Part shown: in pieces, positions 42,361-55,930 of the stretch
Layout of the letters: the number at the start of each line of letters is the position of its first letter
How positions within the stretch are numbered: the stretch's first letter is position 1
Source: Cherax quadricarinatus
Taxonomy: Eukaryota > Arthropoda > Malacostraca > Decapoda > Parastacidae
Reading direction: 5' to 3'
Assembly (NCBI RefSeq): GCF_038502225.1
Contig: NC_091374.1
Coordinates: 6,574,538-6,638,537 of the forward strand
Length of the DNA: 64,000 bases
Made by a program: the position numbers and the translations under genes
The notes under the pieces: model-generated
Seen by the model: only the letters and a program-made list of their open reading frames with translations
What the model was told of the DNA's origin: nothing
Database searches by the model: none

Positions 42361-42363
<3 letters not shown>

Positions 42364-42740
42364 CAACAAACCGGCCATATCCCACCGAGGCAGGGTGTCC
42401 CTAAAGGAAAAACGAAAGTTTCTCCTTTTACATTTAGTAATATATACAGGAGAAGAGGTTACTAGACCCTTGCTCCCGGCATTTTAGTCACCTCTTACAA
42501 CACGCATGGCTTACGGAGGAAGAATTCTGTACCACTTTCCCATGGAGATAAGAGGAAATGAACAAGAATAAGAACTAGAAAGAAAATAGAAGAAAACCCA
42601 GAGGTGTGTGTATATATATGCTTGTACATGTATGTGTAGTGTGACCTAAGCGTAAGTAGAAGTAGCAAGACGTACCTGAAATCTTGCATGTTTATGAGAC
42701 AGAAAAAAGGACACCAGCAATCCTCCATCACGTATATATA
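42361..42740. repeat. Dispersed repeat, family of 1.86-2.23 kb
   Basis: First module same orientation as 1,861-2,048; second module (ACGTACCTGAAATCTTGCAT) reversed. They are separated by an A/G-rich stretch. Confidence 0.75.
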
Positions 42741-42754
42741 TTATTTTTTTTATT

Positions 42755-43060
42755 TTATTATCACACTGGCCGATTCCCACCAAGGCAGGGTGGTCCGAAA
42801 AAGAAAAACTTTCACCATCATTCACTCCACTGTCTTGCCAGAAGGGTGCTTTACACTACAGTTTTTAAACTGCAACATTAACACCCGTCCTTCAGAGTGC
42901 AGGCACTGTACTTCCCATCTCCAGGACTCAAGTCCGGCCTGCCGGTTTCCCTGAACCCCTTCATAAATGTTACTTTGCTCACACTCCAACAGCACGTCAA
43001 GTATTAAAAACCATTTGTCTCCATTCACTCCTATCAAACACGCTCACGCATGCCTTCTGG
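42755..43060. repeat. Dispersed repeat, unclassified
   Basis: CACTGGCCGATTCCCACCAA, GGCAGGGTGGTCC, then CAAGTATTAAAAACCATTTG. The start resembles the CCCACCGAGGCAGGGTGG module; the rest has no other copy here. Bounded on the right by (TA)n. Confidence 0.5.
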
Positions 43061-43061
43061 A

Positions 43062-43062
43062 A

Positions 43063-43132
<70 letters not shown>
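43062..43132. repeat. (TA)n microsatellite
   Basis: About 35 TA units. Confidence 0.95.
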
Positions 43133-43135
<3 letters not shown>

Positions 43136-43168
43136 ATAAGATCACAGTAAACAGGTGATTTCAGAATA

Positions 43169-43308
43169 TGCAAAACAACCACTGTGAAAGAATAGAGAAA
43201 TTTCAAGTGCTTTCGTGACTACTCACATTATCAAGGAACTATGATAATGTTTATGTGAGTAGTCACGAAAACGCTTGGAATTTCTCTATTCTTTCACAGT
43301 GGTTGTTT

Positions 43309-43312
<4 letters not shown>
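43169..43312. mobile_element. Collapsed Penelope palindrome, family 2
   Basis: Left arm (TGCAAAACAACCACTGTGAA ... ACTCACATTATCAAGG) and right arm (GTGAGTAGTCACGAAAACGC ... GGTTGTTTTGCA) are the ends of the element at 41.5-42.3 kb joined with almost no interior. Confidence 0.82.

Positions 43313-43391
<79 letters not shown>
43313..43391. repeat. (TA)n microsatellite
   Basis: About 39 TA units, then (TATG)n. Confidence 0.95.
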
Positions 43392-43403
<12 letters not shown>

Positions 43404-43452
43404 GTAAAATGAGGGTTGGGGATGTAATTTAGAGTACATTATGCAACACAAC

Positions 43453-43670
43453 CACGGGGGGGGGAATTGAATGATAGCTCTAGGCCTTTCGTGTTGCAAT
43501 CAACACATCAGGAGCTTGCAGTGTTGCAGAAAATAGAAGGTAAAAGCAAATACAATCACAGTGAGTGCCTATGCTGGAGTGCTTGGACCTCTTTTCTGCA
43601 ACATTGCAAGCTTCCGATGTATTGATTGCAACACGAAAGGCCTAGAGCTGTTCTTCAACTCCCCCCCTGG
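43453..43670. mobile_element. Inverted pair of Penelope-like ends, family 3
   Basis: Left arm 43,453-43,533 and right arm 43,593-43,670 are reverse complements (GCTCTAGGCCTTTCGTGTTG against CAACACGAAAGGCCTAGAGC). Spacer about 60 bp. Confidence 0.8.
43609..43649 (+). ncRNA. Hammerhead-like RNA motif, family 3
   Basis: AGCTT/GAGCT stem I (the first pair is G-T), CCGATG box, stem II loop ATTG, GAAA, palindromic AGGCCT, then A. The minus-strand partner at 43,476-43,516 has perfect stem I (AGCTC/GAGCT) and CTGATG. Both lack the A expected after CTGATG. Confidence 0.4.
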
Positions 43671-43929
43671 CTTTGCATCTCGTATCGCTTGTTCGCGATT
43701 TTTGCAGTGTACATTATATCTCAGAATAGCAAAGAATAGAAACAATGGATATGTCTAAGAAACAATGCGTATATCTAAGAATAGAAGCAATACCTGTTCA
43801 TTGTTACACTAGTCTCTCCTGAGGTTCTGGTGGGGTGACTAACGTTTTCTGGAAGCTACGTTGAAATATTCTTCCTCACTTGTCTTAGGAACACGGAGTT
43901 TTTTTTGTTGTTGTTGGGGGGCGGGGGCC

Positions 43930-44200
43930 TTGTGGATCGAACTTTTGTTGCTTTTTGGGGTATTGTGTTGTTGGTAGTGCGGTATTGCTGGCAGCGATGT
44001 GTTGCTGGTAGTGTTGTCTTGCTGGTATTGGTATTGCTGGTAGGATTGTGCTTCTGACAGTGTTGTGTTGCTGGTAGTGTGGTATTGCCGGCAGCGATGT
44101 GTTGCTGGTACTGTTGTCTTGCTGTTATTGTGCTGCTGACAGTGTTGTATTGCTGTCATTGTTATTAAAGGTGGTGTAATCTTGCTGACAGCATTGTCAC
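43930..44200. repeat. Diffuse TTGCTGGTAGTGTTG-type repeat
   Basis: Irregular copies of GTTGCTGGTAGTGTTGT and relatives, with poorly defined unit length. A second-order duplication (GCGATGTGTTGCTGGTA) recurs about 105 bp apart. Confidence 0.65.
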
Positions 44201-44305
44201 CCACTCCTGTGTTACTGTTCATGTTACGCACGTGTTGAGGGTTGCGGGGATGAAGGAGGCGAGGCAGTGTAGTGTGCAGGAGTATGGAGCGCAAAGCACA
44301 ACAAC

Positions 44306-44920
44306 TTGGAGAATCCAGACCAACATTTGTAGAATCCAGACCAACATTTGTAGTATCCAGACCAACATTTGTAGTATCCAGACCAACATTTGTAGTATCC
44401 AGACCAGCATTTGTAGAATCCAGACCAACATTTGTAGAATCCAGACCAATATTTGCAGTATCCAGACCAACATTTGTAGAATTCAGACCAGCATTTGTAG
44501 TATCCAGACCAGCATTTGTAGAATCCAGGCCAACATTTGTAGAATCCAGACCAACATTTGTAGAATCCAGACCAACATTTGTAGAATCCAGACCAACATT
44601 TGTAGAATCCAGAGCAACATTTGTAGTATCCAGAGCAACATTTGTAGTATCCAGAGCAACATTTGTAGTATCCAGAGCAACATTTGTAGTATCCAGAGCA
44701 ACATTTGTAGAATCCAGACCAACATTTGTAGAATCCAGAGCAACATTTGTAGTATCCAGAGCAACATTTGTAGTATCCAGAGCAACATTTGTAGAATCCA
44801 GAGCAACATTTGTAGAATCCAGAGCAACATTTGTAGTATCCAGAGCAACATTTGTAGTATCCAGAGCAACATTTGTAGTATCCAGAGCAACATTTGTAGT
44901 ATCCAGAGCAACATTTGCAT
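44306..44920. repeat. 21-bp minisatellite, about 29 copies
   Basis: Unit GTAGAATCCAGACCAACATTT. The first half has mainly GACCAAC and the second half GAGCAAC; GTAGTATCC alternates with GTAGAATCC. 21 = 3 x 7, so long frames on both strands are artefacts. Confidence 0.96.
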
Positions 44921-45031
44921 CTTACAGCACATGGTTGGGTGTTATGCAGACTGCTTGTAAGAATGCACAAAACATCAGTGAGATAATCAGAGATACTTCA
45001 GGCGTAACCAGATCTGTAAACAAGAGAGCAG

Positions 45032-45078
45032 CGCTGTATGCCCCTTGTGGGTTCAGTGTTTAGGTTGTTATAATAATT
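45032..45078 (+). mobile_element. Solo LINE 3' tail
   Basis: CGCTGTATGCCCCTTGTGGG, TTCAGTGTTTAGG, then TTATAATAATTT. Confidence 0.6.
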
Positions 45079-45079
45079 T

Positions 45080-45285
45080 AAACAAGAGAGTTATCAGTCC
45101 ATGATTAGGCTGGATGAACTGAACACATCGGCTGAGGGACTGATTACCTCATTCTCCTCATCTTTCACCGTTCTTCTCAGTATTGAACTGAAGAAACCAC
45201 TGCCTGCCATAACGTTTCCTCAGTAAAGATTCCGAACTGCTATACAAGTGTATTATTCTTCAACTTGACGGTTTTCTAAACCATT
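45080..45285 (+). mobile_element. Penelope-like end, family 1
   Basis: GAGGGACTGATTACCTCATT, GAACTGAAGAAACCACTGCC, AACGTTTCCTCAGTAAAG, then AACTTGACGGTTTTCTAAAC. CTGAAGA is kept but the GAAA box is lost (CATAAC). Confidence 0.7.
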
Positions 45286-45291
45286 ACGTCT

Positions 45292-45945
45292 CACACTCCA
45301 GAGAGGCACACTTCAGAGGGGCACACTTCAGAGGGGCACACTCCAGAGAGGCACACTTCAGAGGGGCACACACTCCAGAGGGGCACACTCCAGAGGGGTA
45401 CACACTCCAGAGGGGTACACACTCCAGAGGGGCACACTCCAGAGGGGCACACTCCAGAGGGGCACACTCCAGAGGGACACACTCCAGAGAGGCACACTTC
45501 AGAGGGGCACACTCCAGAGGGGCACACTCCAGAGGGGCACACTCCAGAGGGGCACACTCCAGAGGGGCACACTCCAGAGGGGCACACTCCAGAGGGGCAC
45601 ACTCCAGAGGGGCACACTCCAGAGGGGTACACACTCCAGAGGGGTACACACTCCAGAGGGGCACACACTCCAGAGGGGTACACACTCCAGAGGGGTACAC
45701 ACTCCAGAGGGGCACACACTCCAGAGGGGTACACACTCCAGAGGGGTACACACTCCAGAGGGGTACACACTCCAGAGGGGTACACACTCCAGAGGGACAC
45801 ACTCCACAGGGGCACACTCCAGAGGGACACACTCCAGAGGGGTACACACTCCAGAGGGGTACACACTCCAGAGGGGTACACACTCCAGAGGGGCACACAC
45901 TCCACAGGGGCACACACTCCGGAGGGGTACACACTCCAGAAGGGC
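45292..45945. repeat. 15-18-bp minisatellite, about 40 copies
   Basis: Units CACACTCCAGAGGGG and GTACACACTCCAGAGGG alternate in blocks. The first eight copies carry CTTCAGAG or CCAGAGAG variants. Confidence 0.95.
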
Positions 45946-46067
45946 ACATATTTAGGAATCTGAGGTATTCCCAGTAATATAAATGTTTTGTCTCCGTGAG
46001 GGCGTAAATAATTTGTTCCAGATCTGGTATCTCTCCTTCACTGAATTCAAGGAGCCGTTAGCACTTC

Positions 46068-47470
<1,403 letters not shown>

Positions 47471-47478
47471 CTTATGTG

Positions 47479-47479
47479 T

Positions 47480-47553
<74 letters not shown>
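47479..47553. repeat. (CT)n then (CA)n compound microsatellite
   Basis: CT run to about 47,533, then CA to 47,553. Confidence 0.96.
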
Positions 47554-47617
47554 GGTTCTACAAGGTCAGGTAAAGGTTCTTAACTTTATTTACAAGCTAA
47601 GAGCTGTTATGCTGCAT

Positions 47618-47664
47618 AATGCTACGGGTTTAGCGCTCCCCCATGATTATAATAATAATAATAA
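47618..47664 (+). mobile_element. Solo LINE 3' tail
   Basis: ACGGGTTTAGCGCTCCCCCA, TGATTATAATAATAATAATA. Sits between two (CT)n runs. Confidence 0.65.
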
Positions 47665-47680
47665 GAGCTGTTATCTTAAT

Positions 47681-47684
<4 letters not shown>

Positions 47685-47727
<43 letters not shown>
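47685..47727. repeat. (CT)n microsatellite
   Basis: About 20 CT units. Confidence 0.95.
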
Positions 47728-47729
<2 letters not shown>

Positions 47730-48024
47730 CCTCAGTTTCAGCCTTATGTTGGTGTCCCTCCTGTCTGGTTTTGACAAGGTTGATCTTATTAACCACTAAC
47801 CTTTCCCGTGTTACATCTGATACAAACGTTGATATTAGTATGTGAATTTTGCCAAGTATGATTGTACAAGCTGCGTCAAGCATCTCCTCTGTTTTATATT
47901 GTTCCATCTCCTTTGATTTATCTTCTTCCTCCTGATATGTTAACCCAAACATCACGAGTGTACTCGTCTGTGTAACTTATTCTTTGTACGATTTTTGTTT
48001 ATTTTTTTTTGCTACCATAATCCT

Positions 48025-49775
48025 TCCCCAGTATTGTTACCTATACTCCCCAGGTTCCTTCCCCAGTATTGTTACCTATACTCCCCAGGTTCCTTCCCCA
48101 GTATTGTTACCTATACTCCCCAGGTTCCTTCCCCAGTATTGTTACCTATACTCCCCAGGTTCCTTCCCCAGTATTGTTACATATACTCCCCAGGTTCCTT
48201 CCCCAGTATTGTTACCTATACTCCCCAGGTTCCTTCCCCAGTATTGTTACATATACTCCCCAGGTTCCTTCCCCAGTATTGTTACATATACTCCCCAGGT
48301 TCCTTCCCCAGTATTGTTACCTATACTCCCCAGGTTCCTTCCCCAGTATTGTTACCTATACTCCCCAGGTTCCTTCCCCAGTATTGTTACCTATACTCCC
48401 CAGGTTCCTTCCCCAGTATTGTTACCTATACTCCCCAGGTTCCTTCCCCAGTATTGTTACCTATACTCCCCAGGTTCCTTCCCCAATATTGTTACCTATA
48501 CTCCCCAGGTTCCTTCCCCAGTATTGTTACATATACTCCCCAGGTTCCTTCCCCAGTATTGTTACCTATACTCCCCAGGTTCCTTCCCCAGTATTGTTAC
48601 ATATACTCCCCAGGTTCCTTCCCCAGTATTGTTACATATACTCCCCAGGTTCCTTCCCCAGTATTGTTACATATACTCCCCAGGTTCCTTCCCCAGTATT
48701 GTTACATATACTCCCCAGGTTCCTTCCCCAGTATTGTTACATATACTCCCCAGGTTCCTTCCCCAGTATTGTTACCTATACTCCCCAGGTTCCTTCCCCA
48801 GTATTGTTACATATACTCCCCAGGTTCCTTCCCCAGTATTGTTACCTATACTCCCCAGGTTCCTTCCCCAGTATTGTTACCTATACTCCCCAGGTTCCTT
48901 CCCCAGTATTGTTACATATACTCCCCAGGTTCCTTCCCCAGTATTGTTACCTATACTCCCCAGGTTCCTTCCCCAGTATTGTTACATATACTCCCCAGGT
49001 TCCTTCCCCAGTATTGTTACCTATACTCCCCAGGTTCCTTCCCCAGTATTGTTACATATACTCCCCAGGTTCCTTCCCCAGTATTGTTACATATACTCCC
49101 CAGGTTCCTTCCCCAGTATTGTTACCTATACTCCCCAGGTTCCTTCCCCAGTATAGTTACCTATACTCCCCAGGTTCCTTCCCCAGTATTGTTACATATA
49201 CTCCCCAGGTTCCTTCCCCAATATTGTTACCTATACTCCCCAGGTTCCTTCCCCAGTATTGTTACCTATACTCCCCAGGTTCCTTCCCCAGTATAGTTAC
49301 CTATACTACCCAGGTTCCTTCCCCAGTATTGTTACATATACTCCCCAGGTTCCTTCCCCAATATTGTTACCTATACTCCCCAGGTTCCTTCCCCAGTATT
49401 GTTACCTATACTCCCCAGATTCCTTCCCCAGTATTGTTACCTATACTTCCCAGGTTCCTTCCCCAGTATAGTTACCTATACTCCCCAGGTTCCTTCCCCA
49501 GTATTGTTACCTATACTCCCCAGGTTCCTTCCCCAGTATTGTTACATATACTCCCCAGGTTCCTTCCCCAATATTGTTACATATACTCCCCAGGTTCCTT
49601 CCCCAGTATTGTTACCTATACTCCCCAGGTTCCTTCCCCAGTATTGTTACATATTCTCCCCAGGTTCCTTCCCCAGTATTGTTACCTATACTCCCCAGGT
49701 TCCTTCCCCAGTATTGTTACATATACTCCCCAGGTTCCTTCCCCAGTATTGTTACATATACTCCCCAGGTTCCTT
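48025..49775. repeat. 35-bp minisatellite, about 50 copies
   Basis: Unit CCCCAGTATTGTTACCTATA then CTCCCCAGGTTCCTT. Very homogeneous; the main variant is ACATATA versus ACCTATA, and rarer ones are AATATT and AGTATAG. 35 is not a multiple of three and the unit lacks stops in the plus frames, so three long frames (up to 631 codons) repeat the same 35-residue peptide. Confidence 0.97.
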
Positions 49776-50059
49776 CCTTCCCCCCAGCTCTTGCAGTGTC
49801 TTCACACTCACCCTCAATTTCTGTATTTCCTTTCTTTATTGTTAGTCCGTCTTCACTTATTACGGAGACTTATTTCACTAATCTCTCCTCTGCTTCTTTG
49901 TTCCACTTCATTTTTGTATTCCTGGTCATTCCTTTTCTTTTCTGCCTTGGGAAGTACTGATTAATCGAATATAACCTTCCTTCCTCCCTCCCTCCCTCCT
50001 TTTTAAAGTCTCGTATCTGTCCTATGGACATGCTCTCTCTCTCTTTCGTCATATTTTTC

Positions 50060-50735
50060 AGCTACCTTCGCATGCTACTCTTGTGTACACTGATGGCTCT
50101 AAATCATCTGATGGTATAGAGCAGTGGTCCTCAACCTTCCTACACAAGTGGGACACATTTGATGGTCAAATGTGTGATGAGGGCCGCAGGGTTTGGTTGA
50201 CACTGTCCAGTGTGGAACCCTCATGAAAGTGAGTTCATAATGTCATGTGAGGGCCTCATCCATTTCCTGGAAGGGCCACATGTGGCCCTCGGGCCGCTGG
50301 TTGGTGACCCCTGGTGTAGAGTATGAAGTCTTGACTCCTGGCATTTCATTGTCCTTGGCACTCACCACTGGCTGTGTTGCCTCGTTAGTAAGTATAAAGA
50401 CATCGTGGTTATAGTTATTCTGGTGTCCAGAGCACTAATATACTTGTAGGTTCTTGTGCATGGTCAGCAGCGCGGGACTTGTCCATCTCTCACAGGGATG
50501 TGCTTTATTCACAGAATTTTCAACTTTTATCTGAGATCATTCTGGGTGGATGGCAGTGTCATTGGTGCATGTTAGGGAACAACCTTTTCTTGTTTAAACG
50601 ACAGTTAGGTCCTTGCCAGACTACTTTTCATAGCTGTCGCGTGTATTAAGCTGTTCTCTCATGCCTGGGTACACAGCTATCACATGGAGAGGTGCCCCAC
50701 GCCTCTCCCAAACTTGTTGTGTCCCCTTGACGGCC
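50060..50735 (+). pseudogene. I-type LINE RNase H fragment, decayed
   Basis: HATLVYTDGSKSSDG at 50,075-50,112 matches the RNase H start at about 7,984-8,022. After an insertion it continues with KYKDIVVI, SISHRD, and HCWMLGNNL-like blocks that follow the order of the intact copy, with many stops. Confidence 0.78.
50122..50313. mobile_element. hAT-like MITE, 192 bp
   Basis: Termini CAGTGGTCCTCAACC and GGTTGGTGACCCCTG pair at 12 of 15 positions. Flanked by GTATAGAG (50,114-50,121) and GTGTAGAG (50,314-50,321), an 8-bp duplication with one mismatch, as hAT transposons make. Subterminal ATGTGGCCCTCGGGCCGC is also typical. No transposase. Confidence 0.85.
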
Positions 50736-50739
50736 ACAC

Positions 50740-51060
50740 ATGTATCATTGATCAAATTCTGTTTTTTTCATCGCTGAGTAGCTCTCACTTTGCCAGCTCT
50801 CTCCTTTTAGAAAGTTCCACTTTCACTGTATAAACTCCATGACCTGTTGCGTAACACTGACTTATTATAACGGCTTTGATTTTCTTTGTTAGCTCATGAT
50901 GCAGACGAGTCTTCTGCATGTATATTAGTTCTGTGTCTGGTCTACATACAGAGTAGTTCAGTGTCTTGTTCTGCATGTATACTAGTTCATTATCTGTTCT
51001 CCATCAATATTTGTTCAGTTGTATAGATACATACTTGGGGTTTCAGTATAATTATTTTTC
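50740..51060. other. No recognisable feature
   Basis: Two related phrases (TTCTGCATGTATATTAGTTC and TTCTGCATGTATACTAGTTC, about 55 bp apart) suggest a small duplication; otherwise nothing. Confidence 0.5.
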
Positions 51061-51300
51061 TCATAGTCATAACATATTATTATTATTAGTATTAGTATTA
51101 TTATTCATTGTGAAATAGTGGAGAGGAAGTGAGAGATGGAGATATAGAGGGACCAAGATAAGGAGAAGAAACGTTAAGAGGGATCGAGAAAGGAAAGGGA
51201 AGGTGTGAGGGATGAAGAGAGGAAGAGAGTAAATAGAGAGAGGGGGGGGGAATAAATACATTAACCGTGAGATGCAACAAGAGAGAGAGAGAGAGGAACG
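51061..51300. repeat. Purine-rich tract
   Basis: GAGAG/GGAAG-rich, low complexity. Confidence 0.6.
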
Positions 51301-51414
51301 GGGGCGGAGGTTCGGTATCCGGCAGACTTGAGGGGATTTCCTATGAGTATCACAGTGACACTGCAGCACCATAGCAGGAGAACTACGAACAAGACCACCA
51401 GGATCTCCAGCACC

Positions 51415-52700
51415 AGCAGGAAGTTGAAACATCACCATCAGGAAGTTGAAACATCACCAGCAGGAAGTTGAAACATCACCAGCAGGAAGTTGAAACATCA
51501 CCATCAGGAAGTTGAAACATCACCAGCAGGAAGTTGAAACATCACCAGCAGGAAGTTGAAACATCACCAATCAGGAAGCTGAAACATCACCAGCAGGGAG
51601 TTGAAACATACCATCAGGAAGTTGAAATATCACCAGCAGGAAGTTGAAACATCACCAGCAGGAAGTTGAAACATCACCAGTCAGGAAGTTGAAACATCAC
51701 CAATCAGGAAGCTGAAACATCACCAGCAGGGAGTTGAAACATACCATCAGGAAGCTGAAACATCACCAGCAGGGAGTTGAAACATCACCAGCAGGAAGTT
51801 GAAACATCACCAGTCAGGAAGCTGAAACATCACCAGCAGGGAGTTGAAACAGCACCAGCAGGAAGTTGAAACATCACCAATCAGGAAGCTGAAACATCAC
51901 CAGCAGGGAGTTGAAACATCACCAGCAGGAAGTTGAAACATCACCAGTCAGGAAGCTGAAACATCACCAGCAGGGAGTTGAAACAGCACCAGCAGGAAGT
52001 TGAAACATCACCAATCAGGAAGCTGAAACATCACCAGCAGGGAGTTGAAACATCACCAGCAGGGAGTTGAAACATCACCAGCAGGAAGTTGAAACATCAC
52101 CAGTCAGGAAGCTGAAACATCACCAGCAGGGAGTTGAAACAGCACCAGCAGGAAGTTGAAACATCACCAATCAGGAAGCTGAAACATCACCAGCAGGGAG
52201 TTGAAACATCACCAGCAGGAAGTTGAAACATCACCAATCAGGAAGCTGAAACATCACCAGCAGGGAGTTGAAACATACCATCAGGAAGTTGAAACATCAC
52301 CAGCAGGAAGTTGAAACATCACCAGTCAGGAAGCTGAAACATCACCAGCAGGGAGTTGAAACATCACCAGCAGGGAGTTGAAACATACCATCAGGAAGTT
52401 GAAATATCACCAGCAGGAAGTTGAAACATCACCAGTCAGGAAGTTGAAACATCACCAGTCAGGAAGTTGAAACATCACCAGTCAGGAAGCTGAAACATCA
52501 CCAGCAGGGAGTTGAAACATCACCAGCAGGGAGTTGAAACATACCATCAGGAAGTTGAAATATCACCAGCAGGAAGTTGAAACATCACCAGCAGGAAGTT
52601 GAAACATCACCAGCAGGAAGTTGAAACATACCATCAGGAAGTTGAAATATCACCAGCAGGAAGTTGAAACATCACCAGTCAGGAAGCTGAAACATCACCA
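51415..52700. repeat. Satellite block 1: 22-23-bp units
   Basis: GAAACATCACCAGCAGGAAG TT (22 bp) alternating with GAAACATCACCAGTCAGGAA GCT (23 bp) and ACATACCATCAGGAAGTTGA AAT variants, arranged in longer repeating groups. Confidence 0.95.
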
Positions 52701-53790
52701 GCAGGGAGTTGACACAGCACCAGCAGGAAGTTGAAACACAACACCAACAGGAAGTTGAAACACAATACCAGCAGGAAGTGGAAACACAATACCAGCAGGA
52801 AGCTGAAACACAACACCAGCAGGAAGTTGAAACACAGCACCAGCAGGAAGATGAAGAAACAGAGCACTAGCAGGAAGATGAAACAGAGCACTAACAGGAA
52901 GATGAAACAGAGCACTAGCAGGAAGATGAAACAGAGCACTAGCAGGAAGATGAAACAGAGCACTAGCAGGAAGATGAAACAGATCACTAGCAGGAAGATG
53001 AAACAGAGCACTAGCAGGAAGATGAAGAAACAGAGCACTAGCAGGAAGATGAAACAGAGCACTAGCAGGAAGATGAAACAGAGCACTAGCAGGAAGATGA
53101 AACAGAGCACTAGCAGGAAGATGAAACAGAGCACTAGCAGGAAGATGAAACAGAGCACTAGCAGGAAGATGAAACAGAACACTAGCAGGAAGATGATGAA
53201 ACAGAACACTAGCAGGAAGATGATGAAACAGAACACTAGCAGGAAGATGAAACAGAGCACTAGCAGGAAGATGATGAAACAGAGCACTAGCAGGAAGATG
53301 ATGAAACAGAGCACTAGCAGGAAGATGAAACAGAGCACTAGCAGGAAGATGAAACAGAACACTAGCAGGAAGATGAAACAGAACACTAGCAGGAAGATGA
53401 AACAGAACACTAGCAGGAAGATGAAACAGCACTAGCAGGAAGATGAAACAGAGCACTAGCAGGAAGATGAAACAGAGCACTAGCAGGAAGATGAAACAGA
53501 ACACTAGCAGGAAGATGAAACAGAGCACTAGCAGGAAGATGAAACAGAGCACTAGCAGGAAGATGAAACAGAGCACTAGCAGGAATATGAAACAGAGCAC
53601 TAGCAGGAAGATGATGAAACAGAGCACTAGCAGGAAGATGATGAAACAGAGCACTAGCAGGAAGATGATGAAACAGAGCACTAGCAGGAAGATGAAACAG
53701 AGCACTAGCAGGAAGATGAAACAGAGCACTAGCAGGAAGATGAAACAGAGCACTAGCAGGAAGATGAAACAGAACACTAGCAGGAAGATG
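52701..53790. repeat. Satellite block 2: 24-bp units
   Basis: Starts with transitional units (GAAACACAACACCAACAGGA AGTT), then GAAACAGAGCACTAGCAGGA AGAT. Occasional GAAGAAACAG and GATGATGAAACAG units add 3 bp. Frame-neutral: the plus strand reads MKQSTSRK and minus frames read HLPASALF or CFIFLLVL, none credible as protein. Confidence 0.95.
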
Positions 53791-55930
53791 AAACATCAAT
53801 CAGGAAGCTGAAACATCACCAGCAGGGAGTTGAAACATCACCAGCAGGAAGTTGAAACGTCACCAATCAGGAAGCTGAAACATCACCAGCAGGGAGTTGA
53901 AACATACCATCAGGGAGTTGAAACATCACCAGCAGGAAGTTGAAACATCACCAGTCAGGAAGCTGAAACATCACCAGCAGGGAGTTGAAACAGCACCAGC
54001 AGGAAGTTGAAACATCACCAATCAGGAAGCTGAAACATCACCAGCAGGGAGTTGAAACATCACCAGCAGGAAGTTGAAACATCACCAGTCAGGAAGCTGA
54101 AACATCACCAGCAGGGAGTTGAAACAGCACCAGCAGGAAGTTGAAACATCACCAATCAGGAAGCTGAAACATCACCAGCAGGAAGTTGAAACATCACCAG
54201 CAGGAAGTTGAAACATCACCAGTCAGGAAGCTGAAACATCACCAGCAGGGAGTTGAAACAGCACCAGCAGGAAGTTGAAACATCACCAATCAGGAAGCTG
54301 AAACATCACCAGCAGGGAGTTGAAACATCACCAGCAGGGAGTTGAAACATCACCAGCAGGAAGTTGAAACATCACCAGTCAGGAAGCTGAAACATCACCA
54401 GCAGGGAGTTGAAACAGCACCAGCAGGAAGTTGAAACATCACCAATCAGGAAGCTGAAACATCACCAGCAGGGAGTTGAAACATCACCAGCAGGAAGTTG
54501 AAACATCACCAATCAGGAAGCTGAAACATCACCAGCAGGGAGTTGAAACATACCATCAGGAAGTTGAAACATCACCAGCAGGAAGTTGAAACATCACCAG
54601 TCAGGAAGCTGAAACATCACCAGCAGGGAGTTGAAACATCACCAGCAGGGAGTTGAAACATACCATCAGGAAGTTGAAATATCACCAGCAGGAAGTTGAA
54701 ACATCACCAGTCAGGAAGTTGAAACATCACCAGTCAGGAAGTTGAAACATCACCAGTCAGGAAGCTGAAACATCAGCAGGGAGTTGAAACATCACCAGCA
54801 GGGAGTTGAAACATACCATCAGGAAGTTGAAATATCACCAGCAGGAAGTTGAAACATCACCAGCAGGAAGTTGAAACATCACCAGCAGGAAGTTGAAACA
54901 TACCATCAGGAAGTTGAAATATCACCAGCAGGAAGTTGAAACATCACCAGTCAGGAAGCTGAAACATCACCAGCAGGGAGTTGAAACATCACCAGCAGGA
55001 AGTTGAAACATCACCAATCAGGAAGCTGAAACATCACCAGCAGGGAGTTGAAACATACCATCAGGGAGTTGAAACATCACCAGCAGGAAGTTGAAACATC
55101 ACCAGTCAGGAAGCTGAAACATCACCAGCAGGGAGTTGAAACATCACCAGCAGGAAGTTGAAACATCACCAGTCAGGAAGCTGAAACATCACCAGCAGGG
55201 AGTTGAAACAGCACCAGCAGGAAGTTGAAACATCACCAATCAGGAAGCTGAAACATCACCAGCAGGGAGTTGAAACATCACCAGCAGGGAGTTGAAACAT
55301 CACCAGCAGGAAGTTGAAACATCACCAGTCAGGAAGCTGAAACATCACCAGCAGGGAGTTGAAACAGCACCAGCAGGAAGTTGAAACATCACCAATCAGG
55401 AAGCTGAAACATCACCAGCAGGGAGTTGAAACATCACCAGCAGGAAGTTGAAACATCACCAATCAGGAAGCTGAAACATCACCAGCAGGGAGTTGAAACA
55501 TACCATCAGGAAGTTGAAACATCACCAGCAGGAAGTTGAAACATCACCAGTCAGGAAGCTGAAACATCACCAGCAGGGAGTTGAAACATCACCAGCAGGG
55601 AGTTGAAACATACCATCAGGAAGTTGAAATATCACCAGCAGGAAGTTGAAACATCACCAGTCAGGAAGCTGAAACATCACCAGTCAGGAAGCTGAAACAT
55701 CACCAGCAGGGAGTTGAAACATCACCAGCAGGGAGTTGAAACATCACCAGCAGGGAGTTGAAACATACCATCAGGAAGCTGAAATATCACCAGCAGGAAG
55801 TTGAAACATCACCAGCAGGGAGTTGAAACATCACCAGCAGGGAGTTGAAACATACCATCAGGAAGTTGAAATATCACCAGCAGGAAGTTGAAACATCACC
55901 AGTCAGGAAGCTGAAACATCACCAGCAGGG
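53791..55930. repeat. Satellite block 3: 22-23-bp units again
   Basis: Same unit types and groupings as block 1, repeated about twice. For instance 54,705-54,930 repeats 52,430-52,660. Confidence 0.95.

Noticed and set aside
48069..49964. 631-codon frame of SFPSIVTYTPQVPSPVLL-like repeats
   Set aside because: It follows the 35-bp array; the other two plus frames give the same peptide. No domain or start context.
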